Assembly: GCA_022560025.1 (NCBI GenBank)
Contig: JAFISE010000083.1
Coordinates: 1-64,000 of the forward strand
Length of the DNA stretch: 64,000 nt
From: Stagonosporopsis chrysanthemi
Taxonomy: Eukaryota > Ascomycota > Dothideomycetes > Pleosporales > Didymellaceae
Direction: 5' to 3'
Shown: piece after piece, positions 1 through 12,200 of the stretch
How the letters are laid out: the number at the start of each line of letters is the position of its first letter
How positions within the stretch are numbered: position 1 is the first letter of the stretch
Notes under the pieces: generated by a model
Told to the model about the DNA's origin: nothing
The model's input: the letters and a program-made list of their open reading frames with translations, nothing else
Databases searched by the model: none
Translations under genes and position numbers: made by a program

Positions 1-71
1 CTCACCCTCCTACTCACCCTCCTACTCACCCTCCTACTCACCCTCCTACTCACCCTCCTACTCACCCTCCC
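1..71. repeat. 12-bp tandem repeat at window edge
   Basis: Five full copies and a partial copy of CTCACCCTCCTA run from the first base. The unit is not the usual fungal telomere repeat (TTAGGG/CCCTAA), so this is an internal minisatellite. Because the window starts inside it, its full length is unknown. Confidence 0.95.
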
Positions 72-100
72 ACTCCTCCTACCCGCACTTACCACCGCAT

Positions 101-117
101 CCCCCCCCCCCCCCTTT

Positions 118-153
<36 letters not shown>
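101..153. repeat. poly-C tract
   Basis: Two cytosine homopolymers, 14 and 35 bases, are separated by TTTT. Together with the preceding minisatellite they form a C-rich block at the 3' side of the first gene. Homopolymer length is likely to be unreliable in the assembly. The remaining bases up to about 645 hold no supportable gene. Confidence 0.9.
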
Positions 154-155
<2 letters not shown>

Positions 156-645
156 AACTCTCGCTCGCTCACCCATGATGCTCACAGAACAACCCAGACG
201 CCCGCCCAGCCATGCCATGCCATGCCGGCTCCGTAATCGAGCAACAGCCCCAGAACGCGCGTATATCAACGGTTTGAAAAAGAAAGGAAAACAGACGATG
301 GCCTGGACCCCCCCCTCCCCCCCTGGCTCGGGAAAACGGGGTGTGTGATGGGGTGTGTGCTACAAACGACAATCTTAAAGAGATCAGCATCCCCGTTTCT
401 TCAAGAAACAGGGGAAGTGGGGAAAGTGAAGGGAACTTGAATGCTGAGAAAGAAAAAGACGCCAAACGCCTGGGTGGTATCGTGCGCGCTGTATCCAAGG
501 TCGTGGAAGCGTCGCGGATCCGGATGATATGGAGAGTGATGCTTATATGCGAAGGAAATGCTGGGACAAAAGAAATAGGAGGCTGGTAGCTATGCGGAGA
601 AAACGCAGTGCTGCCGATTGTGGTAGCATGGCGATGTCGGCGCGT

Positions 646-3600
646 TTAGATTTTGCGGCGGACGGTGAATTTGCGTTCCATGGTAGCGGCGGGCAGGGCG
701 TCAGCGAAGAGGTCGCGGGCTGTGTAATGTTAGTACATGTTCGTGCAAACTGCGATGTGGAGGACAACTCACCCTCAGCGCTGTCGAACATGATCAGGAT
801 GTCGTCGTGCTCGCCGGGATACTCGATCTCGTCGAGACACACGAACCGCCTTTTCACACCCACCCATCCTGTCAGCCGCCCCTCGGCTTTCTGCATCTTA
901 CCCTCGCCACGGCGCTGGTCAACGGGCAGGGCAAACTTGGCGTCCACCAGCTTGACGCCGTATTTGCCGCCGCTGTCTTTCTTCTCGAATGTGTCCATGC
1001 TCGATAGTCGGAAATTCATAGCGTCGGCATGAGAGAATTCTTCGAAGAAGGCGAGGAGTTGAATGACGTTGTCTTGGTGTACGATCTGCAAGCGAATTGT
1101 TGAGGCAGTCCATTGCTTGTAGATGGGCACCACCATGCGGCGACGCGAGATGGAGAAGGTGCTTGCCATTCTGCAGAGATGTCAGTAGGCGACTTGGGAT
1201 TGGAAGGATTGGTTGTACCCGTCGAACTTGACCTCAAACCCGGTCACAGCCAACTGGAATGCATGCAGGTCTTTGAACGAGTTGAACACCAGTCGCCGGA
1301 TGGTCGAGGCATTGGTAAGGGTGCGCAAAAGGTCGGCAAGCGCATCGGGGACGTCCTTGTCTGTGCGGCTGCTGTCGACTGCAACGGCCATGTCTTGCTG
1401 AGGATTGCGGAGAAGGGTCAAAACTGTGGAGCCGTCGGTAGGCAGGCGGACCAAAATCTCGCCAGGACCTGTCGCTGTTACTTCTCGAACACGCTGATGA
1501 AAGTCCAGACAAGCTTACCCAAGTTCATACGGTCTGAAATTATGCCCGCGCTGTGTCGGCAGACGATCCTCAGACTCTCGCTCATGACCGTAGGTGCGGC
1601 TTCCAGGCCAGCTTCTTCTGGATCTTGGTTCACTGTTTTGGCTTCCTGCCACTGTAGCTTCTCGAGCGCGCGGCTGCCAACAGCACTAAAAGCATCTGCC
1701 TGGTCTGCGCTCTCGATGCTGAAAGACCTGAGTGGCACCTGCGCGAATGTCATCTCGCCAGGCGCGATGTTCATAGATGTGAAAGTGCCGAACAAATGAT
1801 TTCGCTCGTTCGCGTCCTGGAAGACGAGGTGTACGGTGCAGACTCTAGGCCTCTGTTCCGCAGCCCCTTCGCGGAAGTGCAACCTCATGGCCGGCGATTG
1901 GTCGGTCTCGGTGACGTACTCGAAGTTCATGGGCTCTTGCTTCGTGCCGAGTTCGTGCTCCACAAAGCTCAGCTGCTTGTTCTTCTGCGCAGTGACCAAC
2001 ACCACCCTGTATCCTCGATGCAGCTTGCGCTTTCCCGTGCCCTCGCTGCTGCGATCAAATTTCTCGAACACCATGAGCTTACAGCCGTGCACGCGTTCTT
2101 GTGGGAAGGCTGCGGGGTTGGCTGGGTCCTTGTAGCTCGCTTCTCGAAGGTATAGCTTGCAAGAGAAGCGCTCGTTGGGCCGCGCCCTCATGCTCGATTC
2201 CACTCGACTGGTGTGGTCCACGATGGCCCACAGACTACGCCAGTCTCCGTCATTCAATTCGAGGTTGAGGACGAAGCCGTGCTGCAATTGGAGGCATAAC
2301 TGCTTTGACTGCTTCTTCCAGCTGATATCCTTCCAGGTTGGCCCAGTGGCAGAGTTGAGTCCAACAGTGAGGTTGAGGTCTTCGTTCTGACTGCAGATAG
2401 CAAGCTTGGTCGAGTACTCTTCTTTTGCACGCAGTATAGTAATGGCGACAGACATGGGTTTCCGGTCGGTGTTGGCATCATCGGTCGACATGGTCCCGGT
2501 GGCGAACATTCTGAAGTAGCAGAATTCGTTCTTCGTGTCAGTTAGAGGCAGGTACTTGGACAAGCTCAACGGCTGCGACGGCGATCCGTTTCGGCTCTGC
2601 TGGTACTTGGCGCCAGAAAGCACACTCGCAGCAATTGGGTCGAATTTGGGGTAGTCTTCCCAGATGTTCTGGTTTTGCCCCTGGATGAGAGCCGCTGTTG
2701 GTGGCATGCTTTGGTGTTTCTTCATTGACCCGGTCAAAAGTTTCATATAATGAAAAATGGCATTTTTGGTCTCAAAAGCCTCAGTAGCTGTCATATCGCC
2801 AGCTTGTCTGGCCGCATCAACCTTGGCATCTTCAGGCTGACCAGCGTACGAGTCCAGCGCAGGGTGTCCCGGGAGGACTTCAGCACAAACCCACAACGCT
2901 TTGGCCAGATCTACGTGTGGCTGGGTGAGACGTTCCGGCTGCGGCTCTGCGGTCCTGGGCCGACTCCTGATCAGGTTTTCCATCCCCGCACGGCCCTTCA
3001 AGAACCACCATGTCGCGACGCGAGCCCACTTTGATGGTGAATGGTCGTGGATGTTGCCAACGAGCTGCGACGTCAGCGCGAAAATACCGTTCATGTGAGT
3101 AACACGTTCGGCAAAGTCCTTGAACGCGGCGTCGCCGAGCATCCTGGTGTCCGAACGAGCGAGAGAGCCGCCCAATTTCATACTGATATCCTGCCTGGGT
3201 CGTATGGTGAATGCCGGTTCAGCGGGATGGGAGATGGAGCCTTGGGAGCCCTGGGAGGAGCCCTGTGAGCCCTGCGAAAGAGAAAAGGCATTCTGCGAGT
3301 GGGAGATGGAGCCTTGTGTTCTAGGCTGAGCCAGCGGTGGCTGTGACTGTGTAGGCGGTTTGGCGGGTTGCAGCACTGACGGCGTGTCAAGGTGGAGTTC
3401 GTCAGTAGCCGAATGAGGCGTTTTGGCCGATGATGGTGCTGAAGCTTGCGGAGCAGAGGACGCGGTCGTGGCAGAGAAAGCTTCTGACCTTCCCGGCGAT
3501 GAATGCGCGTCTGAAGGCCGGCTCTGGTGGGTAGAGACGGAAGAGGATGGATGATGCGAGTCTGTGTCGAGGGGGAATGTGCCTGGAGGCATTGGTCGGC

Positions 3601-5023
3601 GCCCAGGTGATGGCCCGCGTGCTCTTGATCGGTACGGGTCTTCTGCGCCCAGACCGCCGGGCGGCGACTGTTGGGAGGGCTGCGGCGGCGACTGATATGA
3701 CAGCTGGGCTGTTGGAGCCGACGGCGGTGTCCTGCCGCCCATGAACGTGTTGAGGGTCGTGGGAGGTGTCCCCACCTGGAAGGGATCTGACTGTAATGAG
3801 CTCGCGTCAGAGCTGCGCTTTCCATCTGCAGCCCGCTGCTGTGCTTCGTGCAGGGCTCGCCCCTCTTCGGCCCTCATTTTGTGCTTCACCTTTGCAGAGA
3901 ACGAGTTGGGATCCTCTGGCTCGCTCTGCAGGAAGCGCTCAGCCAACAGGGCTCTCGACTCGAGCGGCGAATCGTCCTCCTGTTCGACAGAACGCAGCTC
4001 AGGCAGCCGCGGCACCTGTGGGGCTGAGGAGACGTACTCGAGTGAAGAACTGTCCGAATCGTCTCCTACATCGGTGAAGCCGGTCTGCGTTCGCTTGAGA
4101 GCTTTCGGCCGGAAGTCGTCCTCTTCGCGTGTGGGTGGCAGCACAGGCACCTTCCTCTCCAGAACCGGCGATGTGTTGTTGTCCGAGTCTTGCGATTGCG
4201 AGTAGGCAGAGTAGGCAGAATCCTTGCTGGGCCTTCGAGCGGCCGGCGGGTCGTCGTGCGCGAGGTCGAAGCCGGTGGCCGTTCGTGAGAGTGCTCGGGG
4301 GCGCTCGCCCAGCCCCATTGGGCCCATGCGCTGCGGGGCCGCCGGCGGCGGGTGGGCGTAGGTGTTGATGTTGCCCATCTCGAGCTTCTGCTGCAGCGGC
4401 GGCGACATCTCGCCCGGGTTGGTCAGGGTGCGGGTGAAGTTGTTGCGCGGGGTGGCTGTCTGCGACGTCTGCGAGTCGGAGCGGGTCATGCCGTTGAAGT
4501 GCGGCGAGCGGGCGGCGACGTGGGCATCGTCCTGGATGCGGTGGGCGTGGGTGTGCAGATGGTCGGCGGCGGACACACTGCTCGCTTTCTTGCGGCGCGA
4601 GACGTCCAGCGAGGGCTCCTCGCACTCGTCGCCGCCATGGCCGATGATGTCGGGCTGGGTGCGGGCAAAGCTGACCGTCAGGCCCCTCTTGCGCGTGCCG
4701 GTGCGCAGGCCGCCAGGGCCAGGGCTCTTGTTGGCGGCGGCGGCGCTGAGGACCTGCTGGGCGCCCGGCCAGCGCTGGGCGCGGGCGACGTCGATGCGGG
4801 GCTTGGCCGTGAGGAAGGCGGCGGCGGCGTGCTGGGCCTTGTCGGTCGAGGGCTTGAGGAAGTCGTTGACGTCGTCGTTGAGCTTGAACGTGTCGGCGCG
4901 CTTCGCCTTGGGCTGCTCGTCGGGCGAGGCGTCGTCCTTGGCGAAGTACTTGGTCCGCCAGCGGTTGCCTTTGCTGAGCAGCTTGTTGCCGGCGTCGCGG
5001 GCGTCGTCGAGGCGGGTGTCCAT
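646..5023 (-). CDS. Large disordered conserved fungal protein, unknown function
   Basis: I do not recognise a named family. My model has four exons: 5023-1531, 1474-1219, 1170-773 and 719-646 (introns 56, 48 and 53 nt), about 1406 aa. The last two introns have clear GTAC..CTGAC..CAG and GTGAGT..CTAAC..CAG signals. The first donor is uncertain: GTAAGC at 1518 would also stay in frame. The start ATG at 5023 sits in a strong GGCACCATGG context; an upstream in-frame ATG at 5185 is less likely. The N-terminal two thirds is Ser/Pro/Gln-rich and probably disordered, with an SQGSQGSSQGSQGS run. The C-terminal third is more compact and contains mixed alpha/beta-like sequence (for example residues around WRSLWAIVDHTSRVES). 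The protein ends in the short basic tail FTVRRKI. Confidence 0.75.
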
Positions 5024-5371
5024 GGTGCCCGGGGCCTGGCCGCGCAGCGATGGGGGAGGGTGAGGGCGTGGGGAGAGGTCGCGTGCCTGGCGGGCGTTGC
5101 TGGCAGCGTTGCTAGGGCCGCCGGTGCGAGGAGTCGGCCCAGGATGCGTGGCCGGCGGGGGGAAGACGAAACCGCGCCCCTCCAATGGTGCCAGTGCGCC
5201 AGGTGTCTGCGCCGGTGCGAGTCGCAGGAGGGTGCGGAGGGCAGAACGTCGCCGTGGTGCGCCCGTTCAATGCGGCGTCGTCAGCTGGGCCAGGACGAGC
5301 AACAGGACGGGGTCAACCGTCAACTAGCGCTTGCAACAACCTTATCTGCGCCTGCCGCTCACTGCAGATGG

Positions 5372-5427
5372 AGATTGCGATTGGGATTGGGATTGGGACT
5401 GGGATTGAGATTGCGATTGGGGATTGT
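5372..5427. repeat. Degenerate GGGATT hexamer repeat
   Basis: About nine imperfect copies of a GGGATT/GCGATT-type hexamer lie upstream of the gene that starts at 5023. This is the first of three adjacent, unrelated tandem arrays. Confidence 0.85.
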
Positions 5428-5444
5428 GGACCAAAGGCTCGCCG

Positions 5445-5483
5445 GCTCGTCTGCTCGTCTGCTCGTCTGCTCGTCTGCTCGTC
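5445..5483. repeat. 8-bp tandem repeat GCTCGTCT
   Basis: Four perfect copies and a partial copy of GCTCGTCT start 17 bp after the hexamer array. Confidence 0.9.
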
Positions 5484-5490
5484 GTCCCGT

Positions 5491-5530
5491 CTGGCACAAG
5501 CTGGCACAAGCTGGCACAAGCTGGCACACG
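5491..5530. repeat. 10-bp tandem repeat CTGGCACAAG
   Basis: Three perfect copies of CTGGCACAAG and one variant (CTGGCACACG) follow immediately. This is the third array of the cluster. Confidence 0.92.
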
Positions 5531-7011
5531 CGGGCACAGCTGACACACGTCAAGGGAGAGAGCGCTGTCACAGTCGAGGACGTACTGTGCAGTGCTCGTT
5601 GGGAGCACGCCGGCTTTCTACACAGCGCCAGCGCCAGCGCCATGCGACCCCACACGACTTCGTTGGCAGCAGCCGTCACCGCAGCACCGCAATCACAGCG
5701 CTCATCAGCCGCCAGCGCGCGCCCTGCACACGGCTGCCCTATGCACCCAAACTTCCGAGCATGGTTGCTGATCCTCCGAACGCTCGCACTCACGCCGCCA
5801 GAGCCTGGGACTATTCTTGCTCGGCCTGATTAAAGGGTCCTGTTCCCCGCAAGCCGTAGCCTCATAACGGTCCCTCGCAGCAGTGGCAGCCGCCGCCGAG
5901 CAGGGGTGCCTGGAGTTACCTCGACTCTCCCGTCTGCGTTACTGTGTATGTTTCCCTTTGCGCCGCACCTTTGCGCAACATGTACAGTATGCGTCTGCCA
6001 TCTGCCAACATGCACAATTCCTCCTCACAGACGGCAGCGCCAGTCCAAATGGCCTTCCCGGAAGGGCAACGTGGGTGTGAGACACAACCCAACTTGGCCC
6101 AGTGCCCGCGCTTGGTCACTCCACACGGGTGCTTGGGCTTAGTTCCCTCGGTTGGTGGCTGGTGACCGCATGGGGCTAGCTTCATGAGGAGCCTGCGTCC
6201 TGCTGTCCACATGCTCATCTCTGCATGCTCTTCTGCATGCTTCTCTGCATCTTATTAAAGAGCTGCTCGTGCCTGGTGCCTGGTGCCTGGCAGATTGCCT
6301 CCTGCACAGAGGGCACGTGTCACCATGCTGGCTCGTATCAAGGGCGGCTTCGCCGTCAGGCGTGTTTCGCATTACGATTACACGAAGAGGGACCGAAATG
6401 CCGGCAGCAGACGACAGGGCTGCTTACCTTATCGCGCCAACCTGGTCGGTGTGGCCGAGCGCGCCATCGTCTGCAATCACAACTGCAACTTCTCTCGCGT
6501 TACCGCTCGTGAGTGCGCTTGTTTCAGAGGTAATGTCATCGCCGCCGTTGTCGCGGTAACACCGAGGCGCGTCGTCATCTGCACCAGCTGCAAGTCGAGA
6601 TCTTCAGGAGACATGACTAAGGCATGCGAACCCTCTCTGGAATGTGGATCGCTGGCTTCGGAGCCTTTCCCGCCCCAAGTGGAGCCCGTCACGCTACACA
6701 GGCAGACGGTCAAGCTCAACGTCCAAAGCTCCTCGTGCTTCGGTTCCAGATACGATCGTATATGGCTTGGCACGAGCATGCCTGATTGCAAGATGCAGAA
6801 ACGAGATCAGTCTAGACTCTGCCTACTATGCACTTTCTCAGGAGTCTTGTCGACACTGTTCACCTCTCTGAATTGTCAGTACAGATCTACCGGGCATGAC
6901 GTCACAGTCGTCGGTCATCTTGACGTGAATGACACGAGGATGAAGTCGTGTATATGAGAAGGGGACGCAGATGAAGCTTCTGCTATAGACCAGCAAGCAG
7001 TTCTGGTAAAC
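5531..7011. other. Intergenic region without a supported gene
   Basis: The open frames here, the longest being 6283-6957 on the plus strand, show no family-like composition or splice structure. GTGGCCGAGC at about 6452 resembles the start of a serine or leucine tRNA, but no matching T-arm or acceptor stem follows. Confidence 0.6.
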
Positions 7012-7575
7012 ATGTCCTCTAAAGCCGCCACAATGCGCGCCATCGCTGTCACAGAGTATGGCGGCATCAACAATCTTCAGAGCATCGAGGTCCAGAAACC
7101 ATCCGGCCCAGAAGGTCACGACCTTCTTGTGCGCATCAAAGCGTGCTCGGTGAATCCAGTTGATACAAAAGTCCGAGCAGGCGTTTACGACGACTACTAC
7201 GACTACTACGACCGAGCGCCCAAGCCTCCCCAGATCCTAGGTTTTGATGTTGCAGGCATCGTCGAGAGTGTCGGGCCAGAGGTGGACAAGTTCAAGGCTG
7301 GCGACGAGGTATTCTACGCTGGCTCGCCGATCCGCCCAGGCAGCAATGCTGAGTTCCAGCTCGTCGACTCGCGCAGTGTAGCGCTGAAGCCAAAAAGCCT
7401 GGACTGGGGACAGGCCGCCAGCATGCCGTTGACGTGGATCACTGCATGGGAAGCGCTGGTCGAGCGCATGGAGATCCAGGAAGGCGAGCAGGCAGGTATT
7501 CTCATCATCAACGGTGCTGGAGGCGTGGGCAGCGTCGCCAGCCAAGTCCTCTTCAACCTGTTCTTAGTCTGCTGA
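7012..7575 (+). pseudogene. Truncated zinc-type alcohol dehydrogenase-like MDR gene
   Basis: The 187-residue frame matches the N-terminal half of medium-chain dehydrogenase/reductases of the zinc-type alcohol dehydrogenase-like group (full proteins are about 340 aa). Visible features are SVNPVDTKVRAG, GFDVAGIVESVG, GDEVFYAGSP and the start of the nucleotide-binding fold, INGAGGVGSVASQ. It stops directly after that glycine motif with the unrelated tail VLFNLFLVC. I cannot find the remaining Rossmann and C-terminal parts in the next 700 bp, nor a convincing donor site that would reach them. A YDDYYDYYDR stretch reflects a short codon duplication. The N-terminal half is undamaged, so the truncation looks recent. 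A stable short protein is possible but could not bind cofactor normally. Confidence 0.75.
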
Positions 7576-8250
7576 AGGAAGGACTGGTAGACACAGTAGT
7601 TGGCCAATGTGTCCGGCTCCGGGTAATGGACATCTAGGGATTTGACTAGGGAATGTAAAATGGTACACCCAACTATACGTGGATGATGTTAGGGTTGAGC
7701 ATATTGAAGTCATGTTGGCGAGGTAATATGGCGGCATCACCAGCTCCTGTTCATCAAAGACCAGCATGTCCTCTAGTGTAGTCCTTACTGCCTGTAGATC
7801 TGTTCAATAGTAGTTGATAGCAGCCAAGAGTACTCATTTACTGGACTTTGCAACGATAGCACTGAACTGCATGGGCCTGCAACGACAGCCCCAGCGGGTA
7901 GAGGTCTTGTTGATCTTGTAACGGCCCTGAACAGCAGAAGCCCTGTCACGACGATCCTGAGCTGGTGGGGGTCATGCAACGGCAGCTGTGAGTGAGTGAG
8001 CTTCCGTTTAGGTGACAAGTGTTAGTGACACAGATAGGTGGAGAGCGCATCGTCAAGTTGCGTGTTGTGTTCCTGACAAAATGGTCAGGAGCGATGTTTC
8101 TGTTCACGTCTGGGTAGTATCGTGCCTTCCTGTATCAATCCCTCGTGTATTTCAACATCGCATCACCAATTCCTGGACGCGACTATTCTCATCCACATAC
8201 GTTACTGAGGCTCGTGCAGTCCCCAAACCATCAAATAGCTGAATAGCCAC
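7576..8250. other. Intergenic, downstream of truncated oxidoreductase
   Basis: No coding remnants of the missing dehydrogenase half were recognised on either strand, suggesting that it was deleted rather than eroded by point mutation. Confidence 0.5.
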
Positions 8251-8385
8251 ATGGCAGACCCAAGCGCCGACGACGTTCGCTTCCGTCAACACCTTGACGC
8301 CGCCGTGAACCAGGTCAAGACGCGCCTCAGGTCCGAGTATGACAGACTAAAAACAGCGATCCGTGACGTCGGGGATGTGCTTTGA
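8251..8385 (+). CDS. Small ORF, 44 aa, unknown
   Basis: A short frame from ATG at 8251 encodes a charged, probably helical peptide (FRQHLDAAVNQVKTRLRSEY in the middle). I do not recognise it. It may be a first exon: a polypyrimidine-rich CTTCTTTCCAG lies 35 bp after the stop, but no good donor was found. It may equally be a relic or chance. Confidence 0.25.
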   Translation: MADPSADDVRFRQHLDAAVNQVKTRLRSEYDRLKTAIRDVGDVL

Positions 8386-9279
8386 ACGCCGTGGGGCCAG
8401 AGGCTCTTCTTCTTTCCAGGCTTTCAACACGTTCCAGCTGCAGACATTGAGAAGAGTTGTTCGTGGGAACTGACTTTGAAGCTCAACAGGTTATTCGTTA
8501 TTTTGAAGAGGTGGGCAGGTACGTAGGCAAAGCAAGGCAGACACATGATTACCAGCTGATGCGTACTCATCACCCAGGCGTGCTGTGAGTGGCACAAGGA
8601 TGCATGACCGGAGTCGAGATGGAAGCAGTTTAGGGCTGCGGGGGGCCCACCTCGACACCACAACTGGGCTCACGCTCCATCAAATAGTCGCAACGCGCGA
8701 GCAGCATTGCCGGTGTTGATTCGACTCGACTGGTGCAAATTGAGCGTCATGGTTGCATGGTCCTTGCATGTGCAGCTGCCGCGCAGGAAGGTGCGTCCGG
8801 AGCATGAGCAGCGCCACCAATTCCAGCCCCGAAGCCAATGCGCCTAGAAGCTGATGCATGTAGGCCAGGCCGGTGGTCTTCCCCAACCTCCTCTTCCAAA
8901 AACTCGTCTCGCTGGCCAAAGCGCAGCAGAGTCTTGCGCGACACCTCAGCACAGCGACACAGCGACACAGTCCGCCGCCGCAGAATCGAGCGCGCCGTTG
9001 TGCGACGCTTGCGAGCCCTCCACCCGTCGAGAACGCTTAGCTTGGCGCCTGCTTGCGTCACCACCTGCAGCTGCCCACGGCCGGCCCTCATCGCGCCCGA
9101 GTCTCTTGGACCGCAAGACAGCGGCGCCGGCGCTGCATCACCACACCCACTGTTTGCTCTGCAGATGGCCGCCTCATAGCGCTGGACGCAGAGCCCGTCT
9201 GTCGAGAGCTTCTTGTTGAGAGCTGCCCGCCGCCGGCCGCCACAACCGCCTTGCCTGCCGCCCACTGCCGCCCACGACC
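8386..9279. other. Promoter/leader region of the following gene
   Basis: There is no gene that I can support. The several hundred bases before 9280 are GC-rich and open in more than one frame on both strands, without protein-like features. Confidence 0.5.
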
Positions 9280-12200
9280 ATGTCAGCGCTGTCGCCAGAC
9301 CCATACGTCCTGCTCGAAGACTCGTTCACCCGCCCCCCAAAGCGTCCGGCACGCCCCCACGACTCGCGCCGCAGCGATAGCTACCGCCAGTATCAGCCAG
9401 CCGCCGCGCCGCTCCAGCTGCCGGCCACCGACGCGCAGTCAGACAATGACACGGAATCGCTTGCGAGCAGCCAGCAGTCGACACCGCTGGCATCTCCGGG
9501 CATCGTGAACGGAGTTGACAGTAGTGGCCTGCCGCCGACACCGCCGTCCATCGCCCGCGAAGGAACAGCCACCACGTCTTTCGACCCTCCACCGAACCGC
9601 AACAGCATGGTGGGCTCCATCGCCTCCCAGAAGTCTGCGCTCAGCACCCCCGTCAATGCGCGCAGTCCGCCCACGCCCGATCCTAGTCCGCCACGAACAG
9701 CGGGCTCCAACAGCACCTCCAAGTCGCACAACCTGAACCTGGCCATCGACCGCCCGCCCCTCTTCGCATATCCCTCGTCCAGGGCCGAGTCCTTCACGAC
9801 CGCAAAGGAAGATTTGTCGTCTGAGACCAGCAACAGCCGCTCAGCAACACCATTCGTCGATCGGCTGGGCACCGTCCAGGAGAACCGAGGATTGGGGCTC
9901 GCTTTTGAGAAGGACGACAATGATGCCACACCGACCGAGAAGTCGCGGCTGTTCTACCCGACCCCTGGCTTCGAAGCGCCTGGACCCGAATATGCGGACA
10001 CCATGGCGGGCGCCGAGGAGAACAGCGAGTTCCTTGTTATGGATCAATTGCCAAATCGGGAGTGGAACACAGAGTTGATGAGGAACGTAACAGTCCGGCG
10101 GAAACGCAAGCCTGATTCGGCTCTGCAGGAATCTCCAGACGCCGTTGACACTGCTGTCGACGCAGTCCCCGACACAGTCGCAGGCGCAGCGTCGCCCGCC
10201 ATGAGCGCAAGGTCCCGACGTAGGTCTGGCTTGCGTGAACGTGTGGAAGCAAGCAGCAACAGCCCACGCAGTCCTTCCATCGAGAACTTTGCACAGTCTA
10301 TTGGCTGGCCGACTGAGGCTCACCACGCCCCTGAAGGAGTGCACCACGACGCCAAGAGCAAACGCATGTCTACTGCCTCGGTCGCTTCGACCGTCGTCGC
10401 AGCGGTTGTCATCACCACGCCGCAACAGCGACAGCAAACACTACGCCACTCCGGCAAGAATATGGCTCTACGGAGAGACTCGGGCTCTTTACGCAGCCGT
10501 GCGTCAGCCTCATATTCCAATTTCAGTTCCAATTCCATGGTATTCGAAGACGTACCATTGCACAAATTGGTTCATAAGAAAGCCATTCTCACAGACAGGA
10601 ACAAGCGCTTCAGCACCGATTCGGAGACTTTGGGTGCACTCAGCACCGTGAGCACTGCTCCTCGCAACTCCTCTCCCTTCTCAGTGCGCAGCAGTCGCAC
10701 CATCGACAGTTCTGCATATACGCTCGCCCACCAAGAGTCGGTCCGGAGGATTCTGCAGCCTGCAGCTGATATTCTCAGCAGGTCCAACTCGCAAAGACAG
10801 CCGGACAAGAGTCCGCGCATGCGCATGTCCTCGGCACCCGAGTCCACAAAGCAAGCAGTTGCTCCCGCGAGGAATAGGGGCTTTGTAGAGCTGTCTTCTC
10901 CCCAAAGTCCACAGCACAACATCATGCCTACCAGTTGCTCACCTATCATGGCGTCGCAAGTTGCATGTACAGCACCTACGCCAGCGCATACTACACATCG
11001 GCGAGTTGTCTCAGACTCCAGTTGCCCCGGCGATATTGACAAGCCGTTGCCTCGCAACCCAATGGAACGTGTCCTTGAGTCTGCCCAGCGTAAGCTCAGC
11101 GTCCACGCAGACGAAAGTGCCGAGAAGGCGCCGCCGCCAGCGCTTCTCGATCGTGTTCGCTTACTAGTCGCTGAACGTGAGGCTGGGAATGAGGTGATGT
11201 CCACCCCTACGGTCGACCAGACACCGGCTTCACCCGATCCTCGACACTCTATCTCGTCACCTAGTCAAGCGTCGCCGCCCGTGCGTAGAGGCTCACGGTC
11301 GTCGAGAGGAAGGTCTGAAGAGCGACGTCGCAGCTCTCATAGTCAAGATCGCACTTCGCCCATGCAGGACGCATACCTGCGTCAGAGTTTGGACCGGACC
11401 TCTCCGGACTCCCGTTTTGCTTATGACTGGCCAAGGACAACGTTTGATGAGCATCGTCGCATCAGCTTCGATAGATCGACTGGGCGGACCGAGGAGCATG
11501 CGAATGCTCGACATCTCTATTCGCAGTCGACACCGTTCTCGCAGTTCTCTGATACTCCTATCGAGGTCAGCGAAGCCACAGCAGTCAGCATCTACCCTCA
11601 CAACAATGACTCACTCCTTGTTGTGCAGCAACCTTCCCGCGCGAACTCGATGATGCCCGAGCCAAAGCAACTGACAGACGGAACCTACTTTGACTCGCAA
11701 GACCATGTCGAACTGCGTCAAGAGGTGACCCATTCGCCGACTCCGCCGTTCGTCGATGCTATTGAAGGGCCTGCGACAACATCCCGAGCACCAGACCAAC
11801 CATCTCTTGCGTTCGAGCCGTCTACGCCTCCGATGCAAATCAACCTACCTCAACCTCACAATGTCGACTCCCCGCTCAAGAATCCCCGATCTGCGCCGGA
11901 GCCTCCCAAGATCATGTTCATTCCGCCGACCCCCGCAGAGGAGCACGAGCGACCGCTCGATATCGGCCCGCCTGGTCCACCTAAGCGCTCAGACTCGCAC
12001 CCGCAACGTCGCCTCTCACTCGTCCAGCGTGCGCGCCGCTACTCTGACAACCTCATGTCGCCGTTACTGTCTCGGGCCTCTAGTAATCGCGGTCGTCACT
12101 ACAGTGAGTCGCATGCGCGATCTCAGTCCTCTCATCGCAATCCAGAAGTTCCTACAGTGACCGATGAAGATGGCACTCTTCATCCCTTCTGGAGGCCCCG

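Noticed and set aside
1..71. Telomere or subtelomere signal
   Set aside because: The 12-bp unit is not TTAGGG-like, and housekeeping genes follow at once.
4352..5833. 493-codon plus-strand open frame
   Set aside because: It is antisense to the 646-5023 gene, arises from GC-rich codon bias and has Val/Ala/Gly-rich low-complexity composition.
6445..6560. tRNA-like GTGGCCGAGC sequence
   Set aside because: It resembles a Ser/Leu tRNA D-arm, but no matching T-arm (GGTTCRA) or complementary acceptor strand follows within a plausible distance.
6283..6957. 224-codon plus-strand frame
   Set aside because: No domain, codon or splice evidence. Cys and Ser are scattered as in chance translation.
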